Positions 33,999 through 44,401 of a DNA stretch of 64,000 bases are shown here, piece by piece. The position numbers were made by a program, and so were the translations under genes. How positions within the stretch are numbered: position 1 is the stretch's first letter; each line of letters opens with the position of its first letter. The notes under the pieces are model-generated. The model was not told where the DNA came from. It ran no database searches and was given only the letters and a program-made list of their open reading frames with translations. Origin of the DNA: Neovahlkampfia damariscottae. Taxonomy: Eukaryota > Heterolobosea > Selenaionea > Neovahlkampfiida > Neovahlkampfiidae. The DNA is taken from the NCBI GenBank assembly GCA_016618085.1, contig JABLTG010000091.1, positions 17,302-81,301 of the forward strand, in the 5' to 3' direction.

Positions 33999-35700
33999 TC
34001 CTCTTTTAATAATGTATTTAGTCCACCATTATTCTGAATAGAATCCATATTTTCTTCATCTTCTTTTGGAATGTCCAAATAATCAAATATGAGATTTGAT
34101 AAATCTTTAATTCTATTATTTGAATTAAAACTATTTGAGAATATGAAAAATTGAATAAAAATTATCAAAATTAAAAAAATTAAAAAATAAATCAATATCT
34201 GTGATTTCAATGAATATATTAATATTTCATTTTTTTGATTCATTGAATTGATTGTATTATTCATTAAACTTAATTCAAAAAATAATTCTTTTTTAAATTC
34301 ATTTTTTAAATTTAAAATCTCTTTTCTTTTTTTTTGATTAAAGTTTAAAATGTTTTATCTTACGAATGATGTTGTTTTAAATTTTTTAATTTCTTCAAAT
34401 AAGATGTGTCCAATGATGAAAATTTTGAAATAATTTGATTATATTTTTGTTCGTTTCTATTCAATTGATTTTTAAATATTGAAATTCTTTTTTCAATTTT
34501 CTTTATATTTTCAACAAAGATTTGATGTTTCATTTCTTGATTTTTAACTATTTGGGGAATAAAAAAAGAAAAAGTATTTACTTTTTTGTAACAAAAACTA
34601 AAAATGATTAAGAATATATTTTTTGTAGTTACTTTTAAAACATTTAATGGTTTCTTATTCTTCATTTTTAATTTTTTTGATTTCAAAATATCAATTAAAT
34701 TCATTGGTTCATTTTTAAATTTACAAATATTTTCTTTTGATTTTAATCTAACATTACAATTCTTTTCTTCAAAATTAAATTCATTTCTTGAAAAAGATGA
34801 AAAATTTGAATTAAAAAATGTTGGTGATATTTTTGAATGTTGATTGGATAGAGTTGATTTTGAAGTTGATGAAATGATTAAAGTAGAAGATGGTTTTGTT
34901 TGTATTGAATTATCATTAGATTGAGTTGAATTTAAATTTTGATTAATTATTGTTGATGAATTATCATCATCATCATCATCATCATCTATTTTTTCTTCTT
35001 GTTTTAAGTCTTCAATCAAAGTTAATCCATAAACTCTTAATAATGATAATGTACAATAAAATTCATCTAAATGATATGATAAAAATACGAATTTTAAATA
35101 TCTAGTTATTTCTGGTTTTTTTAATGAAAATGTTTGAATTAATCTTCTTTTATCATCTGCATGAAATTTATCAAATAAATCCCATGATTTTGTTGGATAT
35201 TTAGTTGAACCATAAACTTCAAATAATTTAATAGATGATGAAAAATATTCATCATTTCTAATTTGAAAGGAATGCTAAAAAAAAAAAAAAGAATTTGAAT
35301 TAAATAATAAAATGGTACCATTGATATTTCTTCACTCAATTCAACAATGAAATAATTTTCAGATAAATTATTAGTTGGATCTATATGATTATATTTTTAA
35401 GAGATAAAAGTACTAACCCCAATATAAATAACTATTCTTATCTTCGATCAAAATTTTAGAAGTCTTCTTCATTGTTGAACTAGATTCTAATATTTTACTA
35501 CCTGCATCTGCAGAAGCCTTATTTATGATTTAGAATTAAATTAAATACCTAAATTAGTTTAGAAAGAGTTTCAAAAATACAAAATTGAAATTGGTTTCTC
35601 GTTTTTTATCTTCAACCATTTTTTTGACTTCACTCATTTCATATATACTTGAATTTATGATCAAAATGAGAAATATGAATATTAATCTTCGCAGCATCAT
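33995..35700 (-). CDS. SUN-like (Slp1/SUCO family) ER membrane protein
   Basis: A SUN-domain protein of the Slp1/osteopotentia group that acts in the ER with EMP65-like partners. A signal peptide (MMLRRLIFIFLILIINSSIY) is followed by the SUN-like fold: NFASADAGSKILESSSTMKK, ENYFIVELSEEIS, RNDEYFSSSIKLFEVYGSTK, YPTKSWDLF and LSYHLDEFYCTLSLLRVYG. A coiled-coil and one transmembrane segment (ILIYFLIFLILIIFIQFFIF) near the C-terminus complete it. Exons are small: a 16-nt exon lies at 34582-34597, and the 63-nt intron at 35518-35580 contains an internal AG|GT that divides it into two normal-sized introns. I choose the methionine at 35700 because ATTGG lies at 35732. Confidence 0.83.
34582..34597 (-). 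other. 16-nt microexon in SUN-like gene
   Basis: Bounded on the minus strand by introns with GTAACT...TTTTTAG and GTAAAT...AAATAG. It shifts the phase from 0 to 1 and links NVLK to KNQEMKH in frame as a continuous helix. Either skipping it or retaining its flanks breaks the frame or introduces a stop. Confidence 0.65.
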
Positions 35701-36011
35701 TTGGAAGACAAAATACAGTTGTTGAAAGTTGATTGGTTGGAAAATCAATTGAAACAAAATTAAAAAAACAAATAATGATTTCTTCATTTATTCAAACATT
35801 CGAATTTCCATCAAAATTTGAACAAAAAAGGAATTTAGATTTGAGAAAGAACTATTTTTTCAATATTGTTCAATTTTGATATCCAATTCTTTCAGAAAAT
35901 GAAAAACAAATTTTAATTGGGAACCCCTTCCTTCACCTCTAATCCACTCTTCAATGTTATAGCTCATGTTGATTGGTAGAAAAAATATTGTCAACCATCA
36001 GTCTCTCAAAC

Positions 36012-36767
36012 ATGAACAAAAAACAAAAATTAACAGCAAATTTTTCTGTTTTACCTGATGAAATACAAATGGAAATTTTCAGTTATTTTGAATTAAAACC
36101 TCAATTCTTCACAATATCGTGCCTTTCAAAAAATTATCAAAAAAAGTATTCCACAAAGTCAGTTCAGTCAGAAATTTTAAGACAAAATGGTTTATTCATG
36201 CCTATTTTTCACAAAAAATTCATAAATATATTGCCTCAAGAGTTTTACCGTGAAATTATTCATCCAATGATTAACACAAAATATTACTTTAACAAATTAC
36301 ACGAATTAGTGCCAGGAAGATTTCATCAAAACAAAGAAAATATTAGTTTAGAAGTTTTTTTGAATATTAATTCTGAAGTTGATTTTCCACCAGAAATTCA
36401 AATGTTCTACACTCTTTGCTCCAAATTTGAAAAAGATGTTGATCGATGCAGGATAATAGGGTCTGATATTTCGAATATCTACGCTAAAGAAGATCATGTC
36501 ACTGTTGCTCTCTTTGATTTGGAAACACCTTCAGTTGTTAAAGTCGAAATATCTCTAAAAGAAGAGAATTTTGGAAATATCAAAGTCTCAGGAGAGGAAC
36601 CTGAAATTTTGGATAAAATGAATCAAAAATTTGATTATTTTTTGAAAGGTCTTTATAATTATCTGATAGAATTTGAGAATGAAGAATATGATACATTTGA
36701 AGAAAATGTTGATAATTTAGTTTACAACGATGATATTTGGAGAATGTTCATTGATTTTTTTGAATAA
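36012..36767 (+). CDS. F-box protein
   Basis: A single exon of 251 residues starting MNKKQKL at 36012, about 35 bases downstream of an ATTGG box at 35972. The F-box occupies residues 12-50 (LPDEIQMEIFSYFELKPQ, ISCLSKNYQKKY), the SKP1-binding motif. The rest contains no known repeat (no LRR, WD40 or Kelch), but has a strand-rich acidic middle (HVTVALFDLETPSVVKVEIS) and an acidic C-terminus. It probably serves as an SCF ubiquitin-ligase adaptor with an unknown substrate. Confidence 0.78.
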   Translation: MNKKQKLTANFSVLPDEIQMEIFSYFELKPQFFTISCLSKNYQKKYSTKSVQSEILRQNGLFMPIFHKKFINILPQEFYREIIHPMINTKYYFNKLHELVPGRFHQNKENISLEVFLNINSEVDFPPEIQMFYTLCSKFEKDVDRCRIIGSDISNIYAKEDHVTVALFDLETPSVVKVEISLKEENFGNIKVSGEEPEILDKMNQKFDYFLKGLYNYLIEFENEEYDTFEENVDNLVYNDDIWRMFIDFFE

Positions 36768-36829
36768 ATTAAATTATCATAAATGAACCATAGATGTAAA
36801 CTGTTGAAAATGAAAATGATAATATTGTC

Positions 36830-37247
36830 AATTGATTCGAATTGAATCAAATGATTTTATGGTTTTTAATCTTTTTCATTATTACTTTCTTCATCATTCT
36901 GTTCACTTTTAAGATGCACAACAATAAATATGTATACAACTTCTCTAATTCGTCATTCTAAATAAAAAAAATGAGTACATTGATCAATCATCATATTAGG
37001 CTAAGAAAATGTCAATTATCATGTTGAGCAGATAATTGAGAACATCCTCACATTGTATATATCCATAGCGAATTGAAATAACCAAAAAAACTGAAAGACC
37101 TATTAAATTCAACTATTACCATTCAAAAGAAGTGTTTTAAAACAACAATCTGTGATATATCGATCAATAGCTATGACAACAATCCAAGAATAAACCTCTA
37201 TACTCACTCAAAAAAATAATACTGTTCAAAAATAAAATCAATTCCAT
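36830..37247 (-). CDS. Possible small membrane-protein gene, structure unresolved
   Basis: The minus strand here looks coding: an ATG at 37245-37247 lies 15 bases from a CCAATC box at 37262, followed by hydrophobic stretches (MELILFLNSIIFL; KTLLLN; LSVFLVISIRYG; DVLNYLLNMIIDIFL) and a final VVYIFIVVHLKSEQNDEES tail ending in a stop near 36870. Several GT-AG pairs of 22-40 nt can be drawn but I could not find one set that gives a clean frame. The pattern of two close hydrophobic hairpins recalls PMP3/RCI2-like proteolipids only weakly. Bases 36768-36830 hold nothing I can identify. Confidence 0.3.
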
Positions 37248-37311
37248 TTAATAAATTCCGAACCAATCATTTTTCTACTTGATTGAACCACAGAAAATCA
37301 TCAGTGTAAAA

Positions 37312-37923
37312 ATGGTGTCCATAATGTCCTTTTTTTTTTTAGCATATATATTCACTTTTGTGCTTGCTTGCGGGTTATGTGTTCTTTCAGGATACATTGT
37401 AAAACCAAAAAAAAAAAAAATTAATTTCCTAAATTAGTTACTTATCGTTTATGACTATGAAGATGGTCAATATGGATCCATTGATTGTGCCAAATCCATC
37501 AATCAAGTTGTTCCTGTTGAATATGTTTTACTTGGAATCACGTTTTTCGTTTTATTATTTTCACCAGGTATAGTGCTCTTTTGAAAGATTAATTTTTTTA
37601 GATCGTTGGTTACTTTTAATGCTTTTACCATTCATTGTATGGTTATTTTACAAGTAGTTTTTGAAATATTTAATGTTTTCTAAGATATTTTACTGGTAAT
37701 TCTTGGGTGAAACATGATAATCTTTATCAAGATAAATTTAAACTGAAAGTTGAAAATTTTGTAAAGATTGGATGGACAAGGTACTGTGGTTGTTATTATA
37801 TTTTTAAAAATATTTTCAAGTATTATAATGTTCTGTTATTTCTTCTGTTTTGTCAGAGATATCATTTATTTAGTTCAAGAATATAGTCCACATGTTCAAA
37901 GTCATTTAAATTCAAGACTATAA
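37312..37923 (+). CDS. Cornichon/Erv14-family cargo receptor
   Basis: COPII cargo receptor of the ER with three to four membrane segments, about 155 residues. It shows the order of the family: an N-terminal hydrophobic helix ([19 protein letters not shown]), the loop [20 protein letters not shown], then [17 protein letters not shown] and [14 protein letters not shown], a loop ending in [12 protein letters not shown], and a last helix [18 protein letters not shown]. Four introns of about 31-40 nt separate these parts. CCAAT lies at 37262-37266, shared with the possible divergent gene on the other strand. Confidence 0.85.
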
Positions 37924-37964
37924 TAAACATTCATTTTCAATTTTATTGGTTGAATTTGTTGAGG

Positions 37965-39764
37965 ATGAAAAAAATTTTGAACCCATTGTGTAATTTCAAT
38001 AAAAAGTATTATACAAAAAGAATAATACCTGATGGACCAAACCTTCAACATTTTATAACTAATTCAATGATTATAAAAAATGAAGAAGAAAAACAAGTTG
38101 TTGATTTGAATAGTTCAAAAAAGATATATATAGAAACATATGGCTGTCAAATGAATGTCTCTGACACAGAAATTGTTACAAGTATTTTAAAGAAATCAGG
38201 ATATAGTTTTATTGATTCTGATTTAAATGTATTCATTTTTTTTATTTTTTTAATGACTTTAAAAAGGCTGATGTTATTCTAATAAATACATGTGCAATTA
38301 GAGATAATGCAGAACAAAAAATATGGAATAGATTAAAAGATATTAAAGGAATATCAAAAAATAAAAAACAAAAACCAATTGTTGGTATTCTTGGTTGTAT
38401 GGCAGAAAGATTAAAAAAAGATTTACTTGAAAAAGAACAATTAGTTGATTTAGTAATGGGACCAGATTCATATCGAGATTTACCTAATATTATATCAAAT
38501 CAACAAAAACCTGCAATTAATGTTATGCTTTCTTTAGATGAAACTTATGCTGATATATCTCCTGTCAGAAGATCAAATAATAATATATCTGCATTTGTTT
38601 CAATTATGAGGTAATTTGGATTCCAATATATTTTTAAAAATGAAAAAGAGGATGTGATAATAGTAAATTTAAATTATATATTAATAATATTGGATTCAAG
38701 TGTGTTCCTATTGTATTGTTCCATTTACAAGAGGAAGAGAAAGAAGTAGACCAATGAAATCAATTTTAGAAGAAGTAAAACAATTATCAAATGAAGGATA
38801 TAAAGAAATTATACTTTTAGGTCAAAATGTAAATTCATATAGAGATATATCAGAAGAGAATGAAAAAGAAAAAGAAGAAACAAAATTATCAAATGAAGGA
38901 TTTAAAACTATTTATAAAAAGAAGAAAGGTGGTATTAGATTCACTGAATTAATTGATAATGTTTCAAAAATAAATGAAAATATTAGAATTAGATTTACAT
39001 CACCACATCCAAAAGGTATAAAAAAGAGAAATATTAATTAATTTAGATTATCCATCTGATGTAAGTATTTATATGATTGTTTAAATGAATTTAAAAAAGT
39101 TAATTGATTTAATTAAAAATAGACCAAATATTTCTAAATTTTTACATATTCCAGCACAAAGTGGAAATTCAAATGTTTTAAATAGAATGAGAAGAGGATA
39201 TTCAAGAGATTCTTATTTAAAATTATTAAATGAAATTAGAGAAAAGATACCATATGTTACATTTTCAAGTGATTTTATTTCTGGATTTTGTGGTGAAACA
39301 GAACAAGAACATCAAGATACTATTAGTTTAATGGAACAAGTTAAATTTGATCAAGCATTTATGTTTTCATATTCATTAAGAGAAAAAACACATGCACATA
39401 GAAATTATATGTAAAAAAAGAATATATTTTAATAAGTAGAGATGATATTTCAAATGAAATAAAAAAGAAAAGATTAAATGAAATTATTCAAACATTTAGA
39501 ATGAATTTAAATTTAAAAATTAAAAATGAAATTGGAAATATTCATTTAGTTTTAATTGAAGATTTTGCAAAAAAAGATGAAAATTATTTATTTGGAAAAT
39601 CTGATTCAGGTAGAAGTGTAATGATTAAAAATGATGATGAAATTAAATTTGGTCAATTCGTAGCAGTTGAAATTATTGATATCTTAAAATCAACTTTAAT
39701 TGGAAAAGTTATTGATAAAAATATATCTATTAATCAATTTTTTAAAAAATATAAAAATTTATAA
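37965..39764 (+). CDS. CDK5RAP1: CDK5RAP1/MiaB-type tRNA methylthiotransferase
   Basis: Radical-SAM enzyme that adds the 2-methylthio group to N6-isopentenyl-adenosine-37 of (mitochondrial) tRNAs. The N-terminus ([20 protein letters not shown]) is basic with no acidic residues, as in mitochondrial presequences. The MTTase domain has [26 protein letters not shown] and [11 protein letters not shown]; the radical-SAM cluster reads [39 protein letters not shown] and [12 protein letters not shown] follow, and a TRAM-like C-terminus. About 525 residues. The cluster motif is only complete with a 14-nt exon (38649-38662); a second 14-nt exon is at 39047-39060. Confidence 0.92.
38649..38662 (+). other. 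14-nt microexon carrying the first radical-SAM cysteine
   Basis: Introns 38611-38648 (38 nt) and 38663-38700 (38 nt) flank A-GGA-TGT-GAT-AAT-A, read G-C-D-N and split codons. It joins M-R to M-C-S-Y-C, giving C-x3-C-x2-C, so this exon encodes an essential iron-sulfur ligand. Confidence 0.85.
39047..39060 (+). other. 14-nt microexon in CDK5RAP1
   Basis: Introns 39016-39046 (31 nt, GTATAA...TTTAG) and 39061-39099 (39 nt, GTAAGT...AAAAAG) flank 14 bases encoding D-Y-P-S-D, placing SPHPKDYPSDLIDLI in one frame as in other CDK5RAP1 proteins. Confidence 0.82.
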
Positions 39765-39853
39765 TGAATAATTAATTTTTTATATTAAAAACCAATCAAA
39801 TCATTTAACCAATCAACAACCTTAACAATTTTTATTTCCAAAATTGTGAAGAA

Positions 39854-41571
39854 ATGAGTTGTTCATTTTGTAATAAGGTATTTTCAATTGCTACATTTTG
39901 GTTTGGTTATAATTTTGCATGGACATGTTTATCTTCTATTATTGTACTTTAAATATTATAACTAAATACTTCAACAAAAAAAGTTACCTGTTCAAATTGA
40001 AGAAATAGTTGGTAAATCATCAAAAGAGTTTTATTTTTCAATTATAAATGTTGCTGGTTCATTAGTTCATATTTTTTCAACACCAATATTTGGGTATGTA
40101 TCAACACCATTATCTCTTATTATTTTTAAAAGATATATTTCAGATGAATTAAATTCAAAATTTGGAAGATTAATTTGGTTAAAAATATTTGTACCATCTT
40201 CTTGTTTTTTATTTTTTTTATTTTCATTTTTTATTGATGAATATGAATATAATATTTTAATATTAATGATATTATTAATATTTGTACAAATTACAACGGT
40301 ATTTATGTTCATTATAAAACTGAATATATTTAAAAAGGCAGCAACACAAGGACCTTATTCTGGTCTATTACCACAATTAATAAAAAAAGAAAATTATGGT
40401 TTTGCTAGTGGTATGCAATCATTAGTAATTATTATTTTATACATTTATTTATTTCTTATTTAAAAAGGGATTAGCACTTGGTACATTAATAGGTGCTATA
40501 GGTAGTGCATTATTTATGGAATTTTTATTATTTCCAACAAAATATTATGTATCTTATTTTTATTTATGTATAGGTTTTTTTATACCTTCTTTATTTACAA
40601 TATTTGGATTAAAAAATGAAGAATTAACAGAAGAAGATGAAGAAGAAGAAGAAGAAATAATAAAAGAAAGAGTAAAAGAAGATAAAATAAATTTGAATGA
40701 TTTAATGAATAAACCAAAAGAAAGAAAATCATCATCTACAACATCATCACCTATTCCAAGTAATATTGGTATTGGTAATGGTATTAGTAGTGGTACTATT
40801 GGATCAAATGTTATAAAATTTGATACAATCATCCATTCCAACTTTAACAAATCAAATGTTAAGAATTTAAATATATTTCAAAAATTAATTTTAATATTTA
40901 ATGAATTAAAACAAGATGATAAATATAAATTGAGTAATATAATTTTAAATGTATTTCATTTTCCATTTAAAAAATATAAAAAATTATATTTAATTGCATT
41001 TTCAAGTTTATGTCAATTTATTGGAATTAATTTATTTTTACCATTTATTCAATATTATTTAAAAGATTTTTATAAAGAACCAAATCCAATTGTAATGAGT
41101 TCATTAGTTATATCAACATTAATTGCATCATCTGGTTTGGGTACAATATTTGGTGGTATTTTAACTGATAAATTTGGTGCTAGACCAATTATATTTTTAT
41201 CAAATTCAATTATTGCATTAGCTATTTTAATTGAAGTATTTGAAATATTTTTAAACGAATCAACTTTATTTTATTATTTTTTATTATCTTCATTAAAAGG
41301 TTTTGGTTTTGGTTCAACTATAGCATCTGCTAATGTATTTATGATTGAAAATATACCAAGTAAAAATAATTTAGCCAAAGATCTTTCAACTTTATTACAA
41401 ACAGTTAATTTAGGTCAAATTATTGGTACTCTTTTAGGTGGTCAAATATTAAACTATTTTAAAATATTTTCAATTCAATTATCTTATGGTATTTTAAATA
41501 GTACTTCCATTTTATTTTTAATTTTATCAAATTTAATTTTATCTCAAATTGAAGATCATAATGATCTATGA
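39854..41571 (+). CDS. Major facilitator superfamily transporter
   Basis: A multi-pass transporter of about 515 residues. The first helix region is FSIATFWFGYNFAWTCLSSI; after an intron the helix 2-3 loop reads FGYISDELNSKFGRLIWL, the MFS motif G-x3-D-x2-x-x-K-F-G-R. A central cytosolic loop between the six-helix halves is long, acidic and Ser/Gly-rich (EELTEEDEEEEEE; GIGNGISSG). The second half carries a second motif-like IFGGILTDKFGARP. Five introns of 38-45 nt. Substrate cannot be assigned; the sequence recalls the sugar/sucrose-type MFS family. Two CCAATCAA boxes lie at 39792 and 39809. The stop is TGA. Confidence 0.83.
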
Positions 41572-41748
41572 AACGAATATATATAGTTTAGACCAATCAT
41601 TTGGGTATGTTAAATATATCATTAATAATGACTTCAAAAATGAAAGTTATTTCTTTTAATTCAAAAAAATAAAATAAGTCATTTCTTCTAAATTGGACCA
41701 ATTAAATTTTCTTATTTTTCCTCGAGGAAAGCACAAAAAAGAAAGAGA

Positions 41749-42654
41749 ATGACCGATACCAATCTTGGAAGAATATTGGATAAATTGAAAAAAGAAACAT
41801 TAAAAAAGATAGTAAATACAATAGAACAAAAACCAGAAAAAGAAAAAGAAGATTTGATTGACCAAGTTGTAGATTTTGCTTTTGATAAAGGTGTGAAAGA
41901 TTTTGTAAAATCATTAGAAACCAAAAATATGTTTAAAGGATTAGAAGAATCCATTAAAATTGATAAAAAAGAAAAAGAAAAAAGAGAAAAATTAAAAGAT
42001 TTATTTTTTGATCAAATAGAAGAAGATGGTTTGGAAGAATTTTTAAAAAAAATGAAAATGGATACTTTAAATTTATATGTTGAATCTTTAAAATTTAAAA
42101 CAAATGCTGATACAATTGAAGAATTATCAAAAGATATAAATGATGAAATTATTTATATTGGTTCAAGATTTATACTTTCAAAAATATCAATTGATCTCTT
42201 AAATGAAATTTCAAATTCATTAAAATTAAAAAAATTAAAAAAGAAATTACATTTAATTGATTCAATTTTAAAAACTGAGTTTAATGGTATTGAATTGACA
42301 CCATCATCAGATGACGAAGATGAAAATGATGAAGAAGAAGAAGAAGAAAGAGAAGAAGAAAAACAGGAAAATGAGAATATTAATATAAAAGAAAGTCTGT
42401 ATTTTGGTAAAACAAGAGAAGAAATGAAAAAAATTAGACCAAAATTAGAAATTGGAATATCAAAAAATGATTTACAAGATTGTTATTGGGCAGATGAATT
42501 AAAAGAATTTTGTAAAATCAATGGATTAGGATTAAAAGGAAGTAAAACTGATAATATTAGAAAAATTTTAAAATATTTTGAAAAAAAAAGAAAAAATCCA
42601 AATTCAATCAATAATAGTAGTGGTCAGACACCAAATAAAAAAAAGAAAAAATAA
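41749..42654 (+). CDS. SAP-domain-like nuclear protein
   Basis: A single exon of 301 residues. Most of it is helical, very rich in Lys/Glu (KEKEKREKLKDLFFDQIEED), with an acidic Asp/Glu run around residues 190-210. Near the C-terminus LKEFCKINGLGLKGSKTDNI with the following RKILKYF has the length and L-x3-GLxxxGxK pattern of a SAP motif, which binds AT-rich DNA or scaffold elements. It ends in a nuclear-localisation-type lysine cluster. CCAAT lies near 41697. No catalytic domain seen. Confidence 0.7.
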   Translation: MTDTNLGRILDKLKKETLKKIVNTIEQKPEKEKEDLIDQVVDFAFDKGVKDFVKSLETKNMFKGLEESIKIDKKEKEKREKLKDLFFDQIEEDGLEEFLKKMKMDTLNLYVESLKFKTNADTIEELSKDINDEIIYIGSRFILSKISIDLLNEISNSLKLKKLKKKLHLIDSILKTEFNGIELTPSSDDEDENDEEEEEEREEEKQENENINIKESLYFGKTREEMKKIRPKLEIGISKNDLQDCYWADELKEFCKINGLGLKGSKTDNIRKILKYFEKKRKNPNSINNSSGQTPNKKKKK

Positions 42655-42701
42655 ATATATTCTTTTTTTCGAACAAAAGATAGGTTTGTTGATATTTTGA
42701 T

Positions 42702-44273
42702 TTACATAAATTTACAATTATTATTATTTTTTCTTTCTCTTTGAAATTTAAAAAATTCGCATGCATATTTCATTACTTCAGTAAAGACTTCTTCAACACC
42801 ATCACCATCTTTTGAACTAGTTTCTGCGTATGCAATAGCATTTATTTTCTTTGCAATTTGAACACCTTGATCAAAAGTAACAAAATTATCAAAAACGAAA
42901 GAATTATTTTTTGAAAATGAAGATGATGATTTAAAAGATTCTAAATATTTTGTACTTTTTCTCAAATCTAATTTTGTACCACATAATAAAACAGGTACAT
43001 TTGATGCATAATTTGATAATTCTTTTAACCACCTATCAGATGCATTGATTAATGAATTTGAATTTCCAATATCAAAACATAATAAAAATAAATCTGTACC
43101 AACATAAGATAATGGTCTTAATTTATCATAATCTTCTGCACCAGCAGTATCCCATAATGAAACAGTATATAATTGATTTTTATAAATTGCTTTAGTTGAA
43201 TAATTATCAAATACAGTTGGTACATAATCTGATTCAAATATTTTGTTTACATATCTATTTAATAATGATGTTTTACCAACAGCACCATCACCTACTACTA
43301 CTATTTTTACAGTTAAATTATTATTCATTGGATCTCTTTTATATTCATATTCATCTTTTGACCAAGGTGATTTTTTTAATTTCCATTTTCTATTCTTCCA
43401 TTGACCTGTTTTTAATATTTTTAAATCAAAATTATATGATTTTAAAAATATTTCTTTATAACTTTTCGTTTTCTTTTTAAATATTTTTTTTTCCAAGTCT
43501 TTAGTTTCTATTGGATAATATAAAAATGATAAAGGTATCCATAATGAATTTAAACTTGTCATTTTACCCCATCTTTTACAAACTGATGATATTCTACCTA
43601 AATCTTCAGGTTCTAAATATGAAAATATTTCAAATAATATATCAGTTGGAACTTTACTTATATTTTTTATATAAGGTTCACTCGTTAAATAAACTGCATC
43701 TGATAAACAATTTTCAATATATGATTTATGTTTTTTTGTTAAAACTAATGATATCTCTTCTTCAGATAATGATATATTCTTTTTTGTTGTTTCATATAAT
43801 GTTCTAGAATGTAATCTCGTTTTTGTATTCTTATTTATTTCAATCTTTTCTAAATTTAATGGTTCATCTCCATCTCTTTCATTTTCTTCTTTTAAGTGTA
43901 AAGTATTTCTTATATTCGTTTTGGTTGTTGGACTCTTCTTTTTTAAAAAATTTAAAGATTTTGCATTTCTTTTCATTAAATTTTGTTTTAAATTCTCTTC
44001 TTCTTCTGTTTCTTCTTGTCTTTCTTGTTCTCGTTTCAAATGAAGTAAATTATCTGAAAATATTTCTTCATCTTGTTCTTTTTTTATTATTTCTATCTTT
44101 TCTTCTTTATCTTCTTCTTCTTCTGAAAGATCAAATATAGAATCTTCAACTTCCATACTTTTGGTATGAGAAGATTCAACAAACCTCCTCAATTCTGCTT
44201 CAGTTTCATAATAATTAGAGTGCTCTCTTGACCTCTTAGGTGGTGACTCAGGTTGACAAATATTATTAAACAT
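42702..44273 (-). CDS. F-box-Rho GTPase fusion protein
   Basis: A single exon of 523 residues. Residues 1-190 are acidic/basic low complexity. An F-box follows near residues 205-250 (KVPTDILFEIFSYLEPEDLG, SVCKRWGKMTSLNSLWIPLS). From about residue 318 a full Rho-family GTPase domain follows: [56 protein letters not shown] with a 20-residue Ser/Asn insert, ETSSKDGDGVEE, and the C-terminal CAAX box CKFM. The residue equal to Rac/Ras Gln61 is Ala. The layout suggests a membrane-anchored, GTP-regulated SCF substrate adaptor, but this is inference. Confidence 0.9.
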   Translation of the reverse strand: MFNNICQPESPPKRSREHSNYYETEAELRRFVESSHTKSMEVEDSIFDLSEEEEDKEEKIEIIKKEQDEEIFSDNLLHLKREQERQEETEEEENLKQNLMKRNAKSLNFLKKKSPTTKTNIRNTLHLKEENERDGDEPLNLEKIEINKNTKTRLHSRTLYETTKKNISLSEEEISLVLTKKHKSYIENCLSDAVYLTSEPYIKNISKVPTDILFEIFSYLEPEDLGRISSVCKRWGKMTSLNSLWIPLSFLYYPIETKDLEKKIFKKKTKSYKEIFLKSYNFDLKILKTGQWKNRKWKLKKSPWSKDEYEYKRDPMNNNLTVKIVVVGDGAVGKTSLLNRYVNKIFESDYVPTVFDNYSTKAIYKNQLYTVSLWDTAGAEDYDKLRPLSYVGTDLFLLCFDIGNSNSLINASDRWLKELSNYASNVPVLLCGTKLDLRKSTKYLESFKSSSSFSKNNSFVFDNFVTFDQGVQIAKKINAIAYAETSSKDGDGVEEVFTEVMKYACEFFKFQRERKNNNNCKFM

Positions 44274-44401
44274 AATAAGAGGTAAAAAAAATTAAGTTTT
44301 TCTTTCGCTCTGGTTCTTTTAACAAAACTTGAAAAGGGTAAGATGTAAATTCATTGGCTAAAAGTTTTGATTTATAAATAGAACAAAATGGAATGATAAT
44401 T

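Noticed and set aside
37150-37180. GPCR-like AIDRY motif on the minus strand
   Set aside because: The motif lies partly in a likely intron and the surrounding sequence does not form seven helices.
43196-44140. Leu/Phe-rich plus-strand frames resembling membrane proteins
   Set aside because: Antisense of the charged F-box-Rho coding exon; no start context or motif.
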